Shown here: positions 34,501 to 44,098 of the stretch, piece after piece
Numbering within the stretch: position 1 is the stretch's first letter
Layout: each line of letters begins with the position of its first letter
Origin: Chaenocephalus aceratus
Taxonomy: Eukaryota > Chordata > Actinopteri > Perciformes > Channichthyidae
Length of the DNA stretch: 64,000 nt
Assembly (NCBI GenBank): GCA_023974075.1
Contig: CM043792.1
Location: 15,281,373-15,345,372, forward strand
Direction of reading: 5' to 3'
The notes under the pieces: model-generated
What the model was told of the DNA's origin: nothing
What the model saw: only the letters and a program-made list of their open reading frames with translations
Database searches by the model: none
Position numbers and translations under genes: made by a program

Positions 34501-37500
34501 TAGTCACATTCAATTCAGAGCAAATGCTTCAGAAAAAAAAGACATTAACTCAAGATTAGAAGAGAAAAGATAATGGCTTACTAGCAGAGCTGCAACTAAC
34601 GACTAGTAAATAGTGAAGAGTTTCTAAAAGTCTCAGGCAATGTCTGAACATTTCTTGTTTTGTCCATTCAGAACCCAAAAAATATAATTTAAATACATAA
34701 ATGTATTATGTAACACAGAGGATGGTGGGAAATCCTCGCATTTGAAAGCTGAAAACAGCCTTTTCTGCCATTTTTGCTCGAAAGAAAAAAAATCAATCAT
34801 TAACAGTTTACCAAAAAAGTTCCCAATAAATGACTAAATTGACTAGGCCAAATTATTGCAGCTCTAAAATAGGTTTTTAAATTGCTACAATTGGTTCAAG
34901 TTTGTATGTTCTTCCTTCCTATCTGTTCTCCCAGACCTCGCTGGTGCACTTGTTGAAGACAGTTCGTCTTCTGCGCCTGCTGCGCCTGCTTCAGAAGCTG
35001 GACCGATACTCCCAGTACAGCGCGGTGGTCCTGACCCTGCTCATGTCTGTGTTTGCTCTGCTGGCTCACTGGATGGCTTGTGTCTGGTACATCATCGGAC
35101 GAAAAGAGATAGAAAGCAGTAACCCCGTAACCTGGGAAATAGGTGAGCACATTGCGTGTGTGTGGTCATGTGTTTGAACGCTTCGACACCCCTGACAAAG
35201 AAATGTCTCTGTTAAGCTTAATGAGCAAGGGAGACATTGTACTAGTACAATGTCTCCCTTGCTCATTAAGCTTAACAGTGACATTTCTTAGTCTCTCGTG
35301 GCAACCCTAAAGGGCCGGAACTGCACATCCTCGTCATGCTTGAATGCCTGAATGCCTCAGCATCATTTCCTCTAGGCACGGAGGAAGTTTAGGTCACAGG
35401 ATAATGCCATTATATCACCAGTGATGTATTATATCATTCTACATTAGATCACCCATCAAAGAGTCATCCATTGAAGAAGACTCGTTTGATTAGTCATCTA
35501 AAATGAATCTTATACAACCATCTTCTGGCCTTACTTTCAAGGCTGGCTTCAGGAGTTGGGAAAGCGTTTGGAGACACCATACTTCAACCGCACCTTGGGG
35601 GGTCCCTCCATCCCTAGCGCCTACATCGCCTCTCTCTACTTCACCCTCAGTAGCCTCACTAGTGTCGGATTTGGCAACGTGTGTGCCAATACGGACGCTG
35701 AGAAGATCTTCTCCATCTGCATAATGCTCATGGGTGGTGAGTTTAACTAGTGATCACTACGAAATTCCAAGAGTTATTACCCATATGTGAGACTATATTA
35801 ATGTTACTCCCCTCTCCCACCCCCAGCCTTGATGCATGCAGTGGTCTTCGGCAATGTGACAGCCATCATCCAGCGCATGTACTCACGGCGCTCTCTCTAC
35901 CACACCCGGATGAAAGATCTGAAGGACTTCAACCGTGTGCATCGGCTGCCTCAGCTGCTGAAGCAGAGGATGCTGGAGTACTTTCAGGCAACCTGGTCCG
36001 TCAACAATGGCATCAACGCCAATGAGGTGGGCGTAGAATCTGAAATGTGCCAATTTAATATTAATTGAATTATTAAGTGAGAAGTTTTCCTATTAAAGTG
36101 AGTTTCTTTCAGTGTTTAATATGTAAATTGTGGACTGTGTGGGCTGTAAAAATGTCGTCTTCATGCAGAAAAATACATTTTGTGGTTGCGCTAGATTTGA
36201 GATTCAGAATTTTAAAATGGGTCCCTAAGTAAATGGCACACATTTAGAACTGCAGTACCAATAACAGAACTGATCAAGAGCAACATTCCTTTAATGATAG
36301 GAGTTGGAGTTGAAATATAGTGAGTATACTCATTAACACCCTCGCCGCCACCATCTGTAGTTGATGTATTCACTGTCGAAGGTAACAGACACAGCCACCG
36401 ATTTCTGAGAACTTGTTGGCGTTAACACCTCGTGTCTGTTTTTACTGAGCAGCTTGGCACATCATGTGAGTGCATCAACCTTCAATACCACAATCTGTGC
36501 CCCTTTGAAAGGAGTATTTAAATCCTTGCTTAAAGTAGCAGCAGATGAAAATCTCCAATTCCAATAGAAATCTTATCTCTGGGTATTTCAAAGTTTCAGC
36601 TTCCCTACCCAGCTGCTGCTGCAGTCGTGCCGCTTTCGCTATGCGGCCACTGTAGACAAGAAGTTAGTGTTTGAATCAACTACTGACACTTTCTCATTTC
36701 ATGGAAGCATTTGATTCAGTGTTAAAATTAAACTTCTTCCCAATAGAGCTTAGAAACGGATACAGAGCCTAACAGTGTACAAAACATGAACAAATCACAT
36801 TTCTTAAAATAGGCAGCATGCATTCTGTTGCCCTTTAATGTTTTGTAATGCTGCATTTTGTCTTTTTCATGGACATTTGTGTGCAATAGCTACATAAAGG
36901 CATTCAGTCAGTGGGACAGTGTAAGGAAGCACACCATTGAAAAGAGATAGTGAGGTGGCGGTATGTCCTGAAGCACTGTAGTACTGTAGCTTCAAAAGCA
37001 TTCCTTTTGCAGTGGTTATTGAAGACTTTTTTTTTTACTGACCTTTTTCTTAGCTGCTGCATGACTTCCCAGATGAACTGCGAGCTGACATCGCCATGCA
37101 TCTGAACAAGGACATCCTGCAGCTACCTGTGTTTGAGCGTGCCAGCAGAGGGTGCCTGCGCTCCCTGTCCCTGCACGTCAAGACTTCTTTCTGTGCACCT
37201 GGGGAATACCTCATACGCCACGGAGATGCCCTGCAGGCCAATTATTTTGTCTGCTCTGGCTCCCTGGAGGTTCTAAAAGATGGCATGGTTCTGGCTATCC
37301 TGGGTTAGTGTGCAACAAGTGTAAAACATTTCCAGAGGTGGGAAGTAGTGGAGTACAAATACTTCCTTACTGTACTTAAAGGTCACCTATTGTGCAAAAT
37401 CCACTTGTTTACGTCTTTTATACATCAACATGTGTCCCCTCTGTGTAAAGAGATTCGGAAAGTTTCACGAAAAAATATTTGCTCACTTTTTGTCCTGATC

Positions 37501-40500
37501 CATTTATATACCTTATTCAAATCCCAATTAAAAACCCACCTGTTCAAATCTGCTTACTCACTGTAGTGCTCCCCATTATATGTTTCATTTGTGTCCACTT
37601 GACTGTCTCCTCCATGATTTCCTGTTTGTGTTTTTATCTTGTTCTGTTGCCTATTAGCTTTTATTTTATTTATTTTTTATTTAGTTATTTTTTTTATTTT
37701 TATTTTTAAATTGTACGGTGTCCTTGGGTGTCATGAAAGGCGCCTAAAAATAAAATGTATTATTATTATATAAAAACCTGTCTGGAAATGAGCTGATCAG
37801 ATTTTGGCCACTTTATGTTATAACGGCTTGTATAAACATTAGCCAATCACCAACCGAGGTAACCCCCCCCCCCCCCCACCTTATCACCTGAATCTCCTCC
37901 TAGAGCACCATTGTGTTCTTTTTTATCTGAAGTAACAGACAGAGAATCAGCACTTTTGAAACAGGGCTGAAACAGAGGGGATTATGGGATGCTACAATGC
38001 GTGATCTTTTTGGTGTTTTGAGCCAAACACTTCAGAGACATGTTTTGTATATATCTGAGACCTATAATATATTGATGAAAAGCAGTATAATAGGGGACCT
38101 TTAAGTACATTTTTCTGGTATCAGTACTTTAATCCACTACTTATTTTTCTGACAACTTTTTACTTTTACTTCTTAAATTTTTAACACAAATACCTGTACT
38201 TTCTACTTCTTGCATTTTCAAAACAGGTTTATTACTTTAGTTTTAATCTACGTTTGGTGGCGTGATCATTATTATTTAGAGTCATTGCATCCCAAACACG
38301 ATCTGTGTATCCATCATTTCCTGGTCTTCTCTAAAGAAGAGGGACCAATGCAAACTTTGTAATTAGCCGTTGTTCAGCATCAAAACATTCATTAGCTAAC
38401 AATGACATTATGGTTCTATTAATCTAAAGTGAGGTCAGGTACTCTATAAAACAGTTGGTAGTTATGGGTACTTTTTACTTTTTACTCATAGCCCATACTT
38501 CTTTACTTTTACTTGAGTAAAGAAGTTTAGTCAGTACTTTTACCAGAGTATTTTTTAACACGAGTATCTGTACTTCTACTTGAGTAAAGGATGTGTGTAC
38601 TTTTGCCATCTCTGAACATTTCCTCTTTTACTCATTTTGTAACTTTCAGATGTGTTGCACCACAAGTAGTTACATCTCTGTTTTAACCCCTACAGAAAAA
38701 GGTGATCTCATTGGCTCTGACCTCCCGGATCGTGACCAGGTGATCAAGACCAATGCAGACGTGAAGGCGCTGACCTACTGTGACCTGCAGTACATCAGTG
38801 TTAAGGCTCTGAGGGAGGTCCTCCTGCTCTATCCAGAGTACGGCAGCCGGTTCAGCTCTGACATCAACAACAACCTCACCTACAACCTGAGAGAGGGCAG
38901 TGAAGCTGACGTAAGAAGACATTTGCTAACACAACACTGCAGAGACAGATATTTCATTGTACTAGTGTTTCATTTCTTTGCTACTGCTCATTAACAACAA
39001 GATACCTAGGCTACCACCAAATAAAGAATGTGAGTGTAATACCTTGCTAATTTTGGCTTTCAAATCTCTAGGGAATAACAAAGCTTGCATGGTCTTCAAG
39101 GCTTTCTCTGGTATGTGCACATCACTAAAGTAATTAATTGAGCCTTCATCTGCCGGATACATCTGACAGTCAGTTACAGCACAATTATAAGTCCATCGTG
39201 TACTATCCTGAAAACTTGTAATGGTTAAAGTTGAGGATTGAACATTAACAGCCTGAACTCGTACACACAGCTGAGATAAAGATGGATATTATGCTGCTAA
39301 AAACAGTGATGAAAACCGCTTCCTAATGATCGAAACCGATTAGATCATTTACATGTTGAAGAGATTCATCTTAAGATAAATTAAGTTAACTCAAGGATTC
39401 TGAAAGAAGAGGAGCCAAACATAAGCCCATAAAACAATGTAGAAATCAATCAGAGACATAGGAGGCTTTGCTACATTTGTTCAGTCATGTTTGTGTGCAC
39501 ATAATGTGTCTTTCCTCTAGAGACAGTTTTCCTAGACCTGCTCTCCAGCTTGCATGCAGACACACCGTAGAAATTAAAATGATATCTTAATTCCATTTAC
39601 AAATGTAACAAGACCGTACCTGTTTCTATTGTAGTTTTCTGGTCTGTTACAGAGGAGAAAGCATTGCTTTGAATGTAGATTTACCATTTTCTATACATGC
39701 AAATATGTGTTATATTTCTATATTTTTCACAATTTTTCTTTTGAATTTATTTGTTTATACTAGTTTTCAGGAGACAGGAACAATATAATTTAGAATTGGC
39801 AAGCAGGGGAAACGAATTCCCACAATCTCATGATCAACCCTTTTCTTTTACAGTATGTTTTAGTGTTCATTTGAAATGATGGGTCCAGAAAAGTGAAGTG
39901 TTAAGAGTTACTCAGCCTTAAATTGTTTTCCACAAATCAAAGACACATCGAATTTTTCAATCTATTGTCTCCTCAGGGTCATGCTATGGACCATAAACTG
40001 CCCTATATTGTTGAGGCAGATGATGGTGACCGTGGAGAAGACGTGAGGCACTATCAGCAGAGGAAAGTGCCCTTGTTATATGGAGCAGGCAGCCCTGTGC
40101 GTCAGCCCTGCCTCAGCACCATGTTAGGGGATGAGCTCCGCCACATCAGTGCACTCCGCAACTGTGGCTCCCCTCTTCAGGGCGGTAGAAGCCACAGCCC
40201 CTTTCATCAGTCATTCACCAATCAGGAGCTCTCTCCTTCTCCTGTGCCCAGTCTTGGCAGCGACCAGTCTTTGAACCAGCGGCCTGCCAATCTACTAATG
40301 CCATCCTTGAGCTGTGTTAGCCCACCTAGCCTTAGCCCCAGGTAACCTGTTAATAACCCAAATATAAATCAGCAATCACTCTTGCACCTTTTTCATGATT
40401 ATGTAGTAACACTGATTTGTGTCTCTGCCAGGGTCGTGGATGGAATTGAGGACAATGGTCACACATTTCAATTTAATGTAGAGCAGAGGGAGACAAAGAC

Positions 40501-43500
40501 TAATATAACAGGTAAGGTGAAATGAATTGGAAAAAATGAAATAGCAGACAATTTGATAAAAAATAACTTTCCAGGCACCTACATGTATGATTAACTAATC
40601 ATCATCAGATATTTATACTGTACATAATTGCTCAACATTTAAGCAGTACTTATAACATACTCATTTGAGGCTAGATGTCATGATATATTATGGGTTATTT
40701 CAGTTCAGCTGTACTGCTTTGTTTTCATTCTTTTGTAGACCAGTTCCAAGTGAGTGCTCACCTGCTTCTGGAGACAGAGGAAGTGAGACAGAACATCAGC
40801 AAACTGAACAAAGAGGTACAGTTTTCAAATAAATGTGGGGTAAAAAGTACACTATTTGCCTCATAGATGTAGTGAAGTGTATAAGTATAAAGCATGGGTC
40901 GGCAATAGGCGGCCCGCGGGCCATTGTTGGCCCGCCAGCAATAATATTTGGCCCGTAATTTTGAGAATCAAAAATAAAATATTATTTTGAGATTTTTTTT
41001 TTTTTTTTACAACATTGGACCTTGAGTCGCACATCAGGGTTTCTGTTAGCTGGTAATTACCGGTTTTTATCTGGTAAAATTCATTAAAAACCGGTAAATT
41101 CAAAACCTGTTGGTCAAAATGTCTGGTAATAATTAGGGATGCTCCGATCGATCGGCCGCCGGACATTATCGGCCGATATTCACTCTTAATAGTTTGATCG
41201 GTGCTCTCTATAAAGGCTGAACAGGGGAGCTGGATCTGATTGATATGGACATAAACGCGAGTGAAGTATAACCGGACCGAGAGAGATCAGATCAGCTGCT
41301 GCATAATCACCTGAAGCCCCGCCCACTGTTACCAGCTGCATGAGAAACTGACGGGCTGTCAGGAGAGAGGAGAGGGAGAGGGGAAAAGAGAGGATCCGTT
41401 TCTCCCGTGTTATTATCCAAACGTTTGAATAATGTACTTCATCTACTACAAGTAGTTTGTTTGAATGTAATAATTATGTTGTTTGTGGAATCATTTATTG
41501 ACAAATGAATCTGAAGTTTTCGATCTGTAACGATTATAAACTGAAGCAATATAACAATTACTCCCATTAACTGAGTTTTAAACATCAGCATATCCTGTCA
41601 TAGTCCGGTGATTACCTGCTAACGGAAACTTTGCTACACCATTCTTATTATTATTATTATTATTATTGAAACATGACCGGTAAATTTCGAATTTGTCCGG
41701 TAAAATAAAATCTGTCCCGACATACATTCATAATGTCAGCCGAGGGAGGGGAAGCGGCGCAGTGGAAGAGCAGAGCGCGAGGGAGAGCTGTCATCTTCCC
41801 TTTACAAGCTTCAAACATGTATTTATCGTGTGATTTTGGAAATAAAAGTTCCATATTCTGAAAGCCAAGACTTTGTTTATTTAAAATCAAACAAAACACC
41901 CGAAAAACTAGTTTTTTTACGCAAATTCACGTTTATTTTGAAATGAGCCGTTGCGATTTCCGACTGATTTCGATAGAGCGGGTCACATATGACAAATGTG
42001 TGGTTGGGGAGAACCAGGTCAATTAAAGTACTTATTTAACTATTAAATACATTGAGTTTGAGTAACTTGGTTACTGATTAATTTAGGTTATAATATATTA
42101 AATTGCAAAGCAAAACATGCTGTAATTGATTTATTTTGTCCTTTAATATTTTTTAAAGGTTTTCAACCTGAAAGAATCCTAATGTGTCCTTGAAAAGTTG
42201 AAATAAAGAAAAGGAAAAAGGATTCCAGTTGTCCATGCGTCCTCTGTTGCCCCTCAAGCCTCTCTCACTCACTCAAATAAATGCCAAAAACCCAGAGAAC
42301 TTGACAATACTTATCAGAATAAAAGTATGTTAAATAACACTGCTCCCTAGTTAATAAATCTACTTTACTCAGTGGAGGCTCAGTCTATTGAGGAAAGGGA
42401 GGACCATCCTCCCTACAATTTCAGATACAAATTAACTTTGAAGAGAACAATAAATACACCTCAATTTAAAAGATAAGTCTGTTAAAATACAGATAATAGC
42501 CCTGGCTTTGGGACTGAAATGGGGCTAGAGAGGACGAGCCTCCCTTTGGGCGGGTCTAGCCAGAGGCTCTGGATTGGGCGCCTATATCATCAGTGAACCA
42601 ATCAGCGGATCTGACTGCGCATCAGAGTGTTGATGGGGAGGGTTATCAGCGATATCAGAGTTTTTTCTGAACCGGGGAACAGGGGCGCTGCGCCCTCTTA
42701 CCAAAATCAATTCCTTGAATTAGGCTTTGATTATGTTCTGGCCCGCCATCTTGTGGCTCAGCAAAATATTGGCCCACGGCCAAACTTACTTGCCTACCCC
42801 TGGTATAAAGTATCAAAATACTCAAGGAAAAAACAAGTACCTTAACATTGCTCTTGAAAAAGTCAAAATATATAAATGATCTGGCTATACAGAATTATCA
42901 GTACATTCTTTTGCCAAATGTGTTACAGTGTTATCGGGTAGTAAACATACTGCAATTTTTACTGCAATTCTCTAGGTGTATCACATATTTTTGTCATTGA
43001 TTAGTTATTTCAAATAATAAAAAAAAACAGATATGCCCCACAGCAAACTTTTTTTTTCTTTTCTTCTCAGGTGAGCAACCTGAACCACGAAGTGTCCAAC
43101 CTGGCCAAGGAGCTCCATGACATAATGCATTTCCTACAGTCTCATATGTCCATGCACCATGCACCTCATGCCTCTTATGGCATACAAATGGTTCCCAGTC
43201 CTAGTGTGAGTGCTTCCAGCAACTGGCAGCCCCATGTCCCTTTAAATATTGCCACCGGTCTGCACCTCCATCATGATGCAATTAGTCACCCTGCCAGAAA
43301 TGTGTTGGGCTGCAGTGGTATCCCCTCTCTGGGTAGAAGTCCAACTTTGCAGTCTTCCAGCCCTGTGTCCTCCTGTGTACACCTGTGCTGCTCTGACAGG
43401 GAAGGGGCCACAGCCCATATGTTACAGAGCCAGTGTGGCCCCTTTCAAACTTCAAGAATAACTCCAAACTCTCCCTACACGACCCACCCACATCCATCCC

Positions 43501-44015
43501 TCCTAGGCCACAGCCCTTCCTTCAGTAGCTTCCCCGTGGTTTGTCAGGCTCCACAGGTCCAATACAATGCCTCTATTACAACAATGAGCAACACACACCC
43601 TCTGTGTTCCTCTGTGAATTCTGGCTTCTCCCATCCATCTCTGGATGTTCAAACCAACTCTGGTCCCACACAAAATCAGACACCCATCCATTCCTCCATG
43701 TATAACACTGGCCGGCTGCAGTATCACCCTACCTTCAGCACTCTCACTCCGTCAGTCCACTCTTCAACATGCACAGGGCACAGCCAGTGCCACCAGGGCT
43801 CTGTCAATGGCCCAAGGCAAAATGACCTAGTTGGATCCAGCCCTACCCACCTCCCACAGGACCCTCCTTGTTCTCTGACGGGGCCGGAAACAGACAGAGA
43901 CTGCAGAGCTTCACTGTTCCAAGAGAGGACGAACAGTATTGAATCTCAGGATATGAGTTGCAGTTCTCCAACTGTAGAAGTTCAATCACCTCTTTTGGAT
44001 GTAGAGGACATATAA
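17300..44015 (+). CDS. kcnh4: Elk-type voltage-gated potassium channel, KCNH4 (Kv12.3)
   Basis: Fifteen coding exons: 17300-17375, 28125-28358, 31160-31291, 31400-31533, 32048-32300, 33754-33911, 34935-35142, 35542-35736, 35827-36026, 37054-37303, 38696-38910, 39977-40341, 40432-40511, 40739-40815 and 43071-44015. All junctions are GT-AG and the phases close, giving about 1173 aa. The product is a tetrameric plasma-membrane K+ channel subunit. Domain order is PAS-cap and PAS (1-135), S1-S6 with an Eag-family SVGFGN filter (439-444), C-linker, cyclic-nucleotide-binding homology domain (about 550-690), a long Ser/Pro/His-rich tail and a coiled coil near 850-885. The N-terminal [10 protein letters not shown] motif, the RVVDGIED block and the placement between hcrt and rab5c point to KCNH4 rather than KCNH3 or KCNH8. 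Most of the 26.7 kb is intron filled with transposons. No frameshift or stop is seen. Teleosts can have two kcnh4 copies, and I cannot say which this is. Confidence 0.95.
17376..21560. other. kcnh4 intron 1, 5' part
   Basis: Apart from a CA microsatellite (18953-19011), I see no exon or resolvable transposon. An ATTGATCCCTCGGTGAAATTC segment near 21448 resembles a LINE tail that recurs in fish genomes. Confidence 0.4.
18953..19011. repeat. (CA)n microsatellite
   Basis: About 29 uninterrupted CA units lie in kcnh4 intron 1. Shorter ACACTTACAC variants follow near 19062-19090. Confidence 0.95.
21566..21990. mobile_element. Putative short interspersed element with GTCA...TGAC ends
   Basis: The segment opens with GTCAGGGTTTGAGG, followed by AGCAGGACCCAAATGCAG, and closes with AAGATCGTGAC. 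It is flanked by ATATAC-type repeats (…TATATAC before, AATATAC after). AAAC/ACAGG-rich low-complexity sequence dominates the right half. I have seen this style of element in fish genomes, but the superfamily is not assigned. Confidence 0.45.
21996..22035 (+). repeat. 40-bp direct repeat, copy 1
   Basis: This copy is identical over 40 bases to 23607-23646 (starts ACTGTAAAGACACAATAAC, ends GGGAGCCAGTCT). The copies are 1611 bp apart. Removing the 1.1-kb MITE between them leaves a period of about 476 bp. The flanks after the repeat are only weakly similar. Confidence 0.9.
22309..23440. mobile_element. 1.1-kb MITE with GGCTGCGGCCCCACGAGGAC ends and TAA duplication
   Basis: The left end GGCTGCGGCCCCACGAGGAC is inverted at the right end (GTCCTCGTGGGGCCGCAGCC) and flanked by TAA on both sides (22306-22308, 23441-23443). 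A 3-bp TWA duplication is typical of PIF/Harbinger. No transposase frame is present. Internally, CGAAAACGG- and GCGTTTGCG-type repeats are CpG-rich compared with the surroundings, and two partial copies of a GAGGTGGGGAGAGGCGGGG motif occur (23038 and 23198). Confidence 0.85.
23607..23646 (+). repeat. 40-bp direct repeat, copy 2
   Basis: Perfect copy of 21996-22035. It lies about 450 bp before the LINE endonuclease-like sequence, so it may be part of the LINE 5' UTR. Confidence 0.9.
23607..27040 (+). mobile_element. Nearly full-length L2-like LINE (degenerate)
   Basis: In order there is a 5' leader, endonuclease-like sequence ([13 protein letters not shown], then LTETW, in shifting frames from about 24060), a long RT frame from about 24735 to 26846, and the tail GTCGCTTTGGATAAAAGTG. 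RT motifs are AFDTVNH (25740-25760), the [13 protein letters not shown] block (from about 25893) and YADD (25995-26006). The RT frame is broken by one TAA at 25884-25886, directly before the GVPQGS block. A frameshift separates the endonuclease from the RT. The C-terminal region ([20 protein letters not shown]) matches the fragment in hcrt. The element lies sense to kcnh4, in intron 1. The 5' boundary is approximate. Confidence 0.85.
27041..28124. other. kcnh4 intron 1, 3' end
   Basis: No feature was recognised apart from the polypyrimidine tract and CAG acceptor of exon 2 at 28124. Confidence 0.4.
28575..30455 (+). mobile_element. Second L2-like LINE fragment, split by a MITE
   Basis: RT sequence starts at about [16 protein letters not shown], continues through [26 protein letters not shown] and YADD (28987-28998), and is interrupted at 29466 by a MITE. 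It resumes at 30023 with [16 protein letters not shown]. The tail GAAGCACTTTGAATTGCC ends in GCCTTGCCT repeats. Several stops and frameshifts break the frame. The tail differs from that of the 23.6-kb LINE, so this is a different L2-related family. Confidence 0.85.
29467..30019. mobile_element. MITE with TGGCGCATTTCCACTGCAGC ends, TAA duplication
   Basis: The inverted ends (TGGCGCATTTCCACTGCAGC / GCTGCAGTGGAAATGTGCCA) are flanked by TAA at 29464-29466 and 30020-30022. It is 553 bp, GC-rich, with GTTTAAGCGTCC-type subterminal repeats and no transposase. Removal restores the LINE sequence on both sides, so it landed in a pre-existing LINE copy. TAA points to a PIF/Harbinger-type mechanism. Confidence 0.92.
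31591..31805. repeat. Tandem duplication, two ~113-bp units
   Basis: The unit starts TAATAATTGTCATTT, passes TTGTTTGTTAAATGTACT and ends TATCAATGAAAGTTATTGTA. It is present twice in tandem (from 31591 and 31704) with about 15-20% divergence, in kcnh4 intron 4. Confidence 0.8.
32048..35736 (+). CDS. kcnh4: kcnh4 exons 5-8: voltage sensor and pore
   Basis: Exon 5 carries S1 ([16 protein letters not shown]) and the start of S2. Exon 6 carries the rest of S2 ([12 protein letters not shown]) and S3 ([17 protein letters not shown]). Exon 7 has S4 with regularly spaced arginines ([18 protein letters not shown]) and S5 ([20 protein letters not shown]). Exon 8 has the turret, the pore helix and the filter SVGFGN, where most other K+ channels have TVGYGD; GFG is normal for Eag, Erg and Elk channels. 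Intron 7 contains a strong 92-bp palindrome only 56 bp after the exon 7 donor. Confidence 0.95.
32301..33753. other. kcnh4 intron 5
   Basis: Mostly AT-rich unique sequence. It contains the minus-strand LINE tail listed separately, and a segment near 33520-33575 (TGTAATTTCC..., GGAATTCAGATTCTGATC) resembling another LINE 3' end. Confidence 0.4.
33305..33365 (-). mobile_element. LINE 3' tail fragment
   Basis: On the minus strand it reads TAAAGCACTTTTAATTGTC then TTGTGTTGAAATGTGCTATA. This is similar to the tail of the LINE at 30405-30450 (GAAGCACTTTGAATTGCC, TTGTGTTGAAAGGTGCTA). Confidence 0.65.
34590..34868. mobile_element. Degenerate hAT-type MITE (AGAGCTGCAACTAACGA ends)
   Basis: The left end AGAGCTGCAACTAACGA and right end ATTATTGCAGCTCT are inverted. 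The middle has GTCTGAACATTTCTTGTTTTG and CCATTTTTGCTCGAAAG, as in a very common fish MITE family also seen at 3058-3395. Located in kcnh4 intron 6. No clear target duplication. Confidence 0.65.
35198..35289. repeat. 92-bp near-perfect palindrome
   Basis: Two 46-base arms meet at ACTAGT (35241-35246) with no spacer and a single mismatch (35208 versus 35279). The arms include GTTAAGCTTAATGAGCAAGG and GAGACATTGTAC. It lies 56 bp after the exon 7 donor of kcnh4. It could be a MITE remnant or an inverted duplication. No open frame or target duplication supports a transposon call. Confidence 0.95.
35827..38910 (+). CDS. kcnh4: kcnh4 exons 9-11: S6, C-linker and CNBHD
   Basis: Exon 9 begins with the end of S6 ([20 protein letters not shown]) and the C-linker ([29 protein letters not shown]). 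Exon 10 continues the linker ([20 protein letters not shown]) and opens the CNBHD beta-roll ([20 protein letters not shown]). Exon 11 gives GDLIGSDL and the end of the domain ([19 protein letters not shown]). In this family the pocket is occupied by an intrinsic ligand segment rather than cAMP. The exon 10/11 codon reads Glu (G|AA) in AILEKGDLIG. Confidence 0.93.
36027..37053. other. kcnh4 intron 9
   Basis: I see no repeat or gene that can be named. It ends in a T-rich tract and TAG acceptor. Confidence 0.4.
37380..38100. mobile_element. piggyBac-like MITE with TTAA duplication
   Basis: The ends AGGTCACCTATTGTGC and AATAGGGGACCT are inverted and flanked by TTAA (37376-37379, 38101-38104). 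The subterminal text (ACATCAACATGTGTCCCCTC, TGTGTAAAGAGATTC) recurs at 60243-60335, so the family has at least one other member in the window. It contains a LINE 3' fragment and a poly-C tract (37862-37877). Confidence 0.85.
37476..37767 (+). mobile_element. 5'-truncated LINE fragment inside the piggyBac-like MITE
   Basis: It encodes the terminal motif [16 protein letters not shown] and has a 3' end GTCATGAAAGGCGCCTAAAA then ATAAAATG(TATTATTATTA), the typical end of an L2-related LINE with a TTA microsatellite tail. It has inserted into the MITE, making three nested layers in one intron. Confidence 0.7.
38911..39976. other. kcnh4 intron 11
   Basis: AT-rich sequence with no recognised element or gene. 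Confidence 0.4.
39977..44015 (+). CDS. kcnh4: kcnh4 exons 12-15: cytoplasmic tail and coiled coil
   Basis: Exon 12 is Ser/Pro-rich (for example [13 protein letters not shown]). Exon 13 gives the conserved [11 protein letters not shown] motif. Exon 14 and the start of exon 15 form a heptad-like helix ([20 protein letters not shown], then [20 protein letters not shown]), the expected position of the Elk tetramerising coiled coil. The remaining 290 residues of exon 15 are low-complexity (Ser, Pro, His, Gln, Cys) and probably disordered, ending [11 protein letters not shown]. The tail is longer than I recall for the human protein. Exons 14 and 15 are separated by an intron containing a 1.9-kb hAT insertion. 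Confidence 0.9.
40893..42802. mobile_element. hAT element (CATGGGTCGGCAA...), non-autonomous
   Basis: The right end reads in reverse CAGGGGTAGGCAAGTAAGTT and the left end CATGGGTCGGCAATAGGCGG. Both are flanked by GTATAAAG (40885-40892, 42803-42810), an exact 8-bp target duplication. Subterminal TTGGCCCGCC/GGCGGGCC motifs appear at both ends. No transposase frame. The interior contains a GGGATGCTCCGATCGATCGG element end near 41137 and a segment (41214-41300) similar to 58770-58860. It also has a TTA microsatellite (41645-41667). Located in kcnh4 intron 14. Confidence 0.9.
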
Positions 44016-44092
44016 AGCCCATACTGGTGACCTCACTATAATTCTGTTAATCTGTTATAATGATGACTTAATTTTTCCTTCAGATACCATCA

Positions 44093-44098
44093 AATAAA
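44093..44098 (+). terminator. kcnh4: Candidate kcnh4 polyadenylation signal
   Basis: AATAAA lies 78 bp after the TAA stop. It is the first such hexamer downstream, but longer 3' UTRs are common in this family, so use of this site is not certain. Confidence 0.45.

Larger units (their letters stand above)
37333..38614. mobile_element. Tol2-like hAT MITE with 8-bp duplication
   Basis: The element runs from CAGAGGTGG to CCATCTCTG, flanked by AACATTTC on both sides (37325-37332, 38615-38622). The ends are rich in GTACTTTTACTTGAGTAAAG-type motifs, as in Tol2-related hAT elements. A piggyBac-like MITE is inserted inside it. It fills most of kcnh4 intron 10. Confidence 0.9.
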
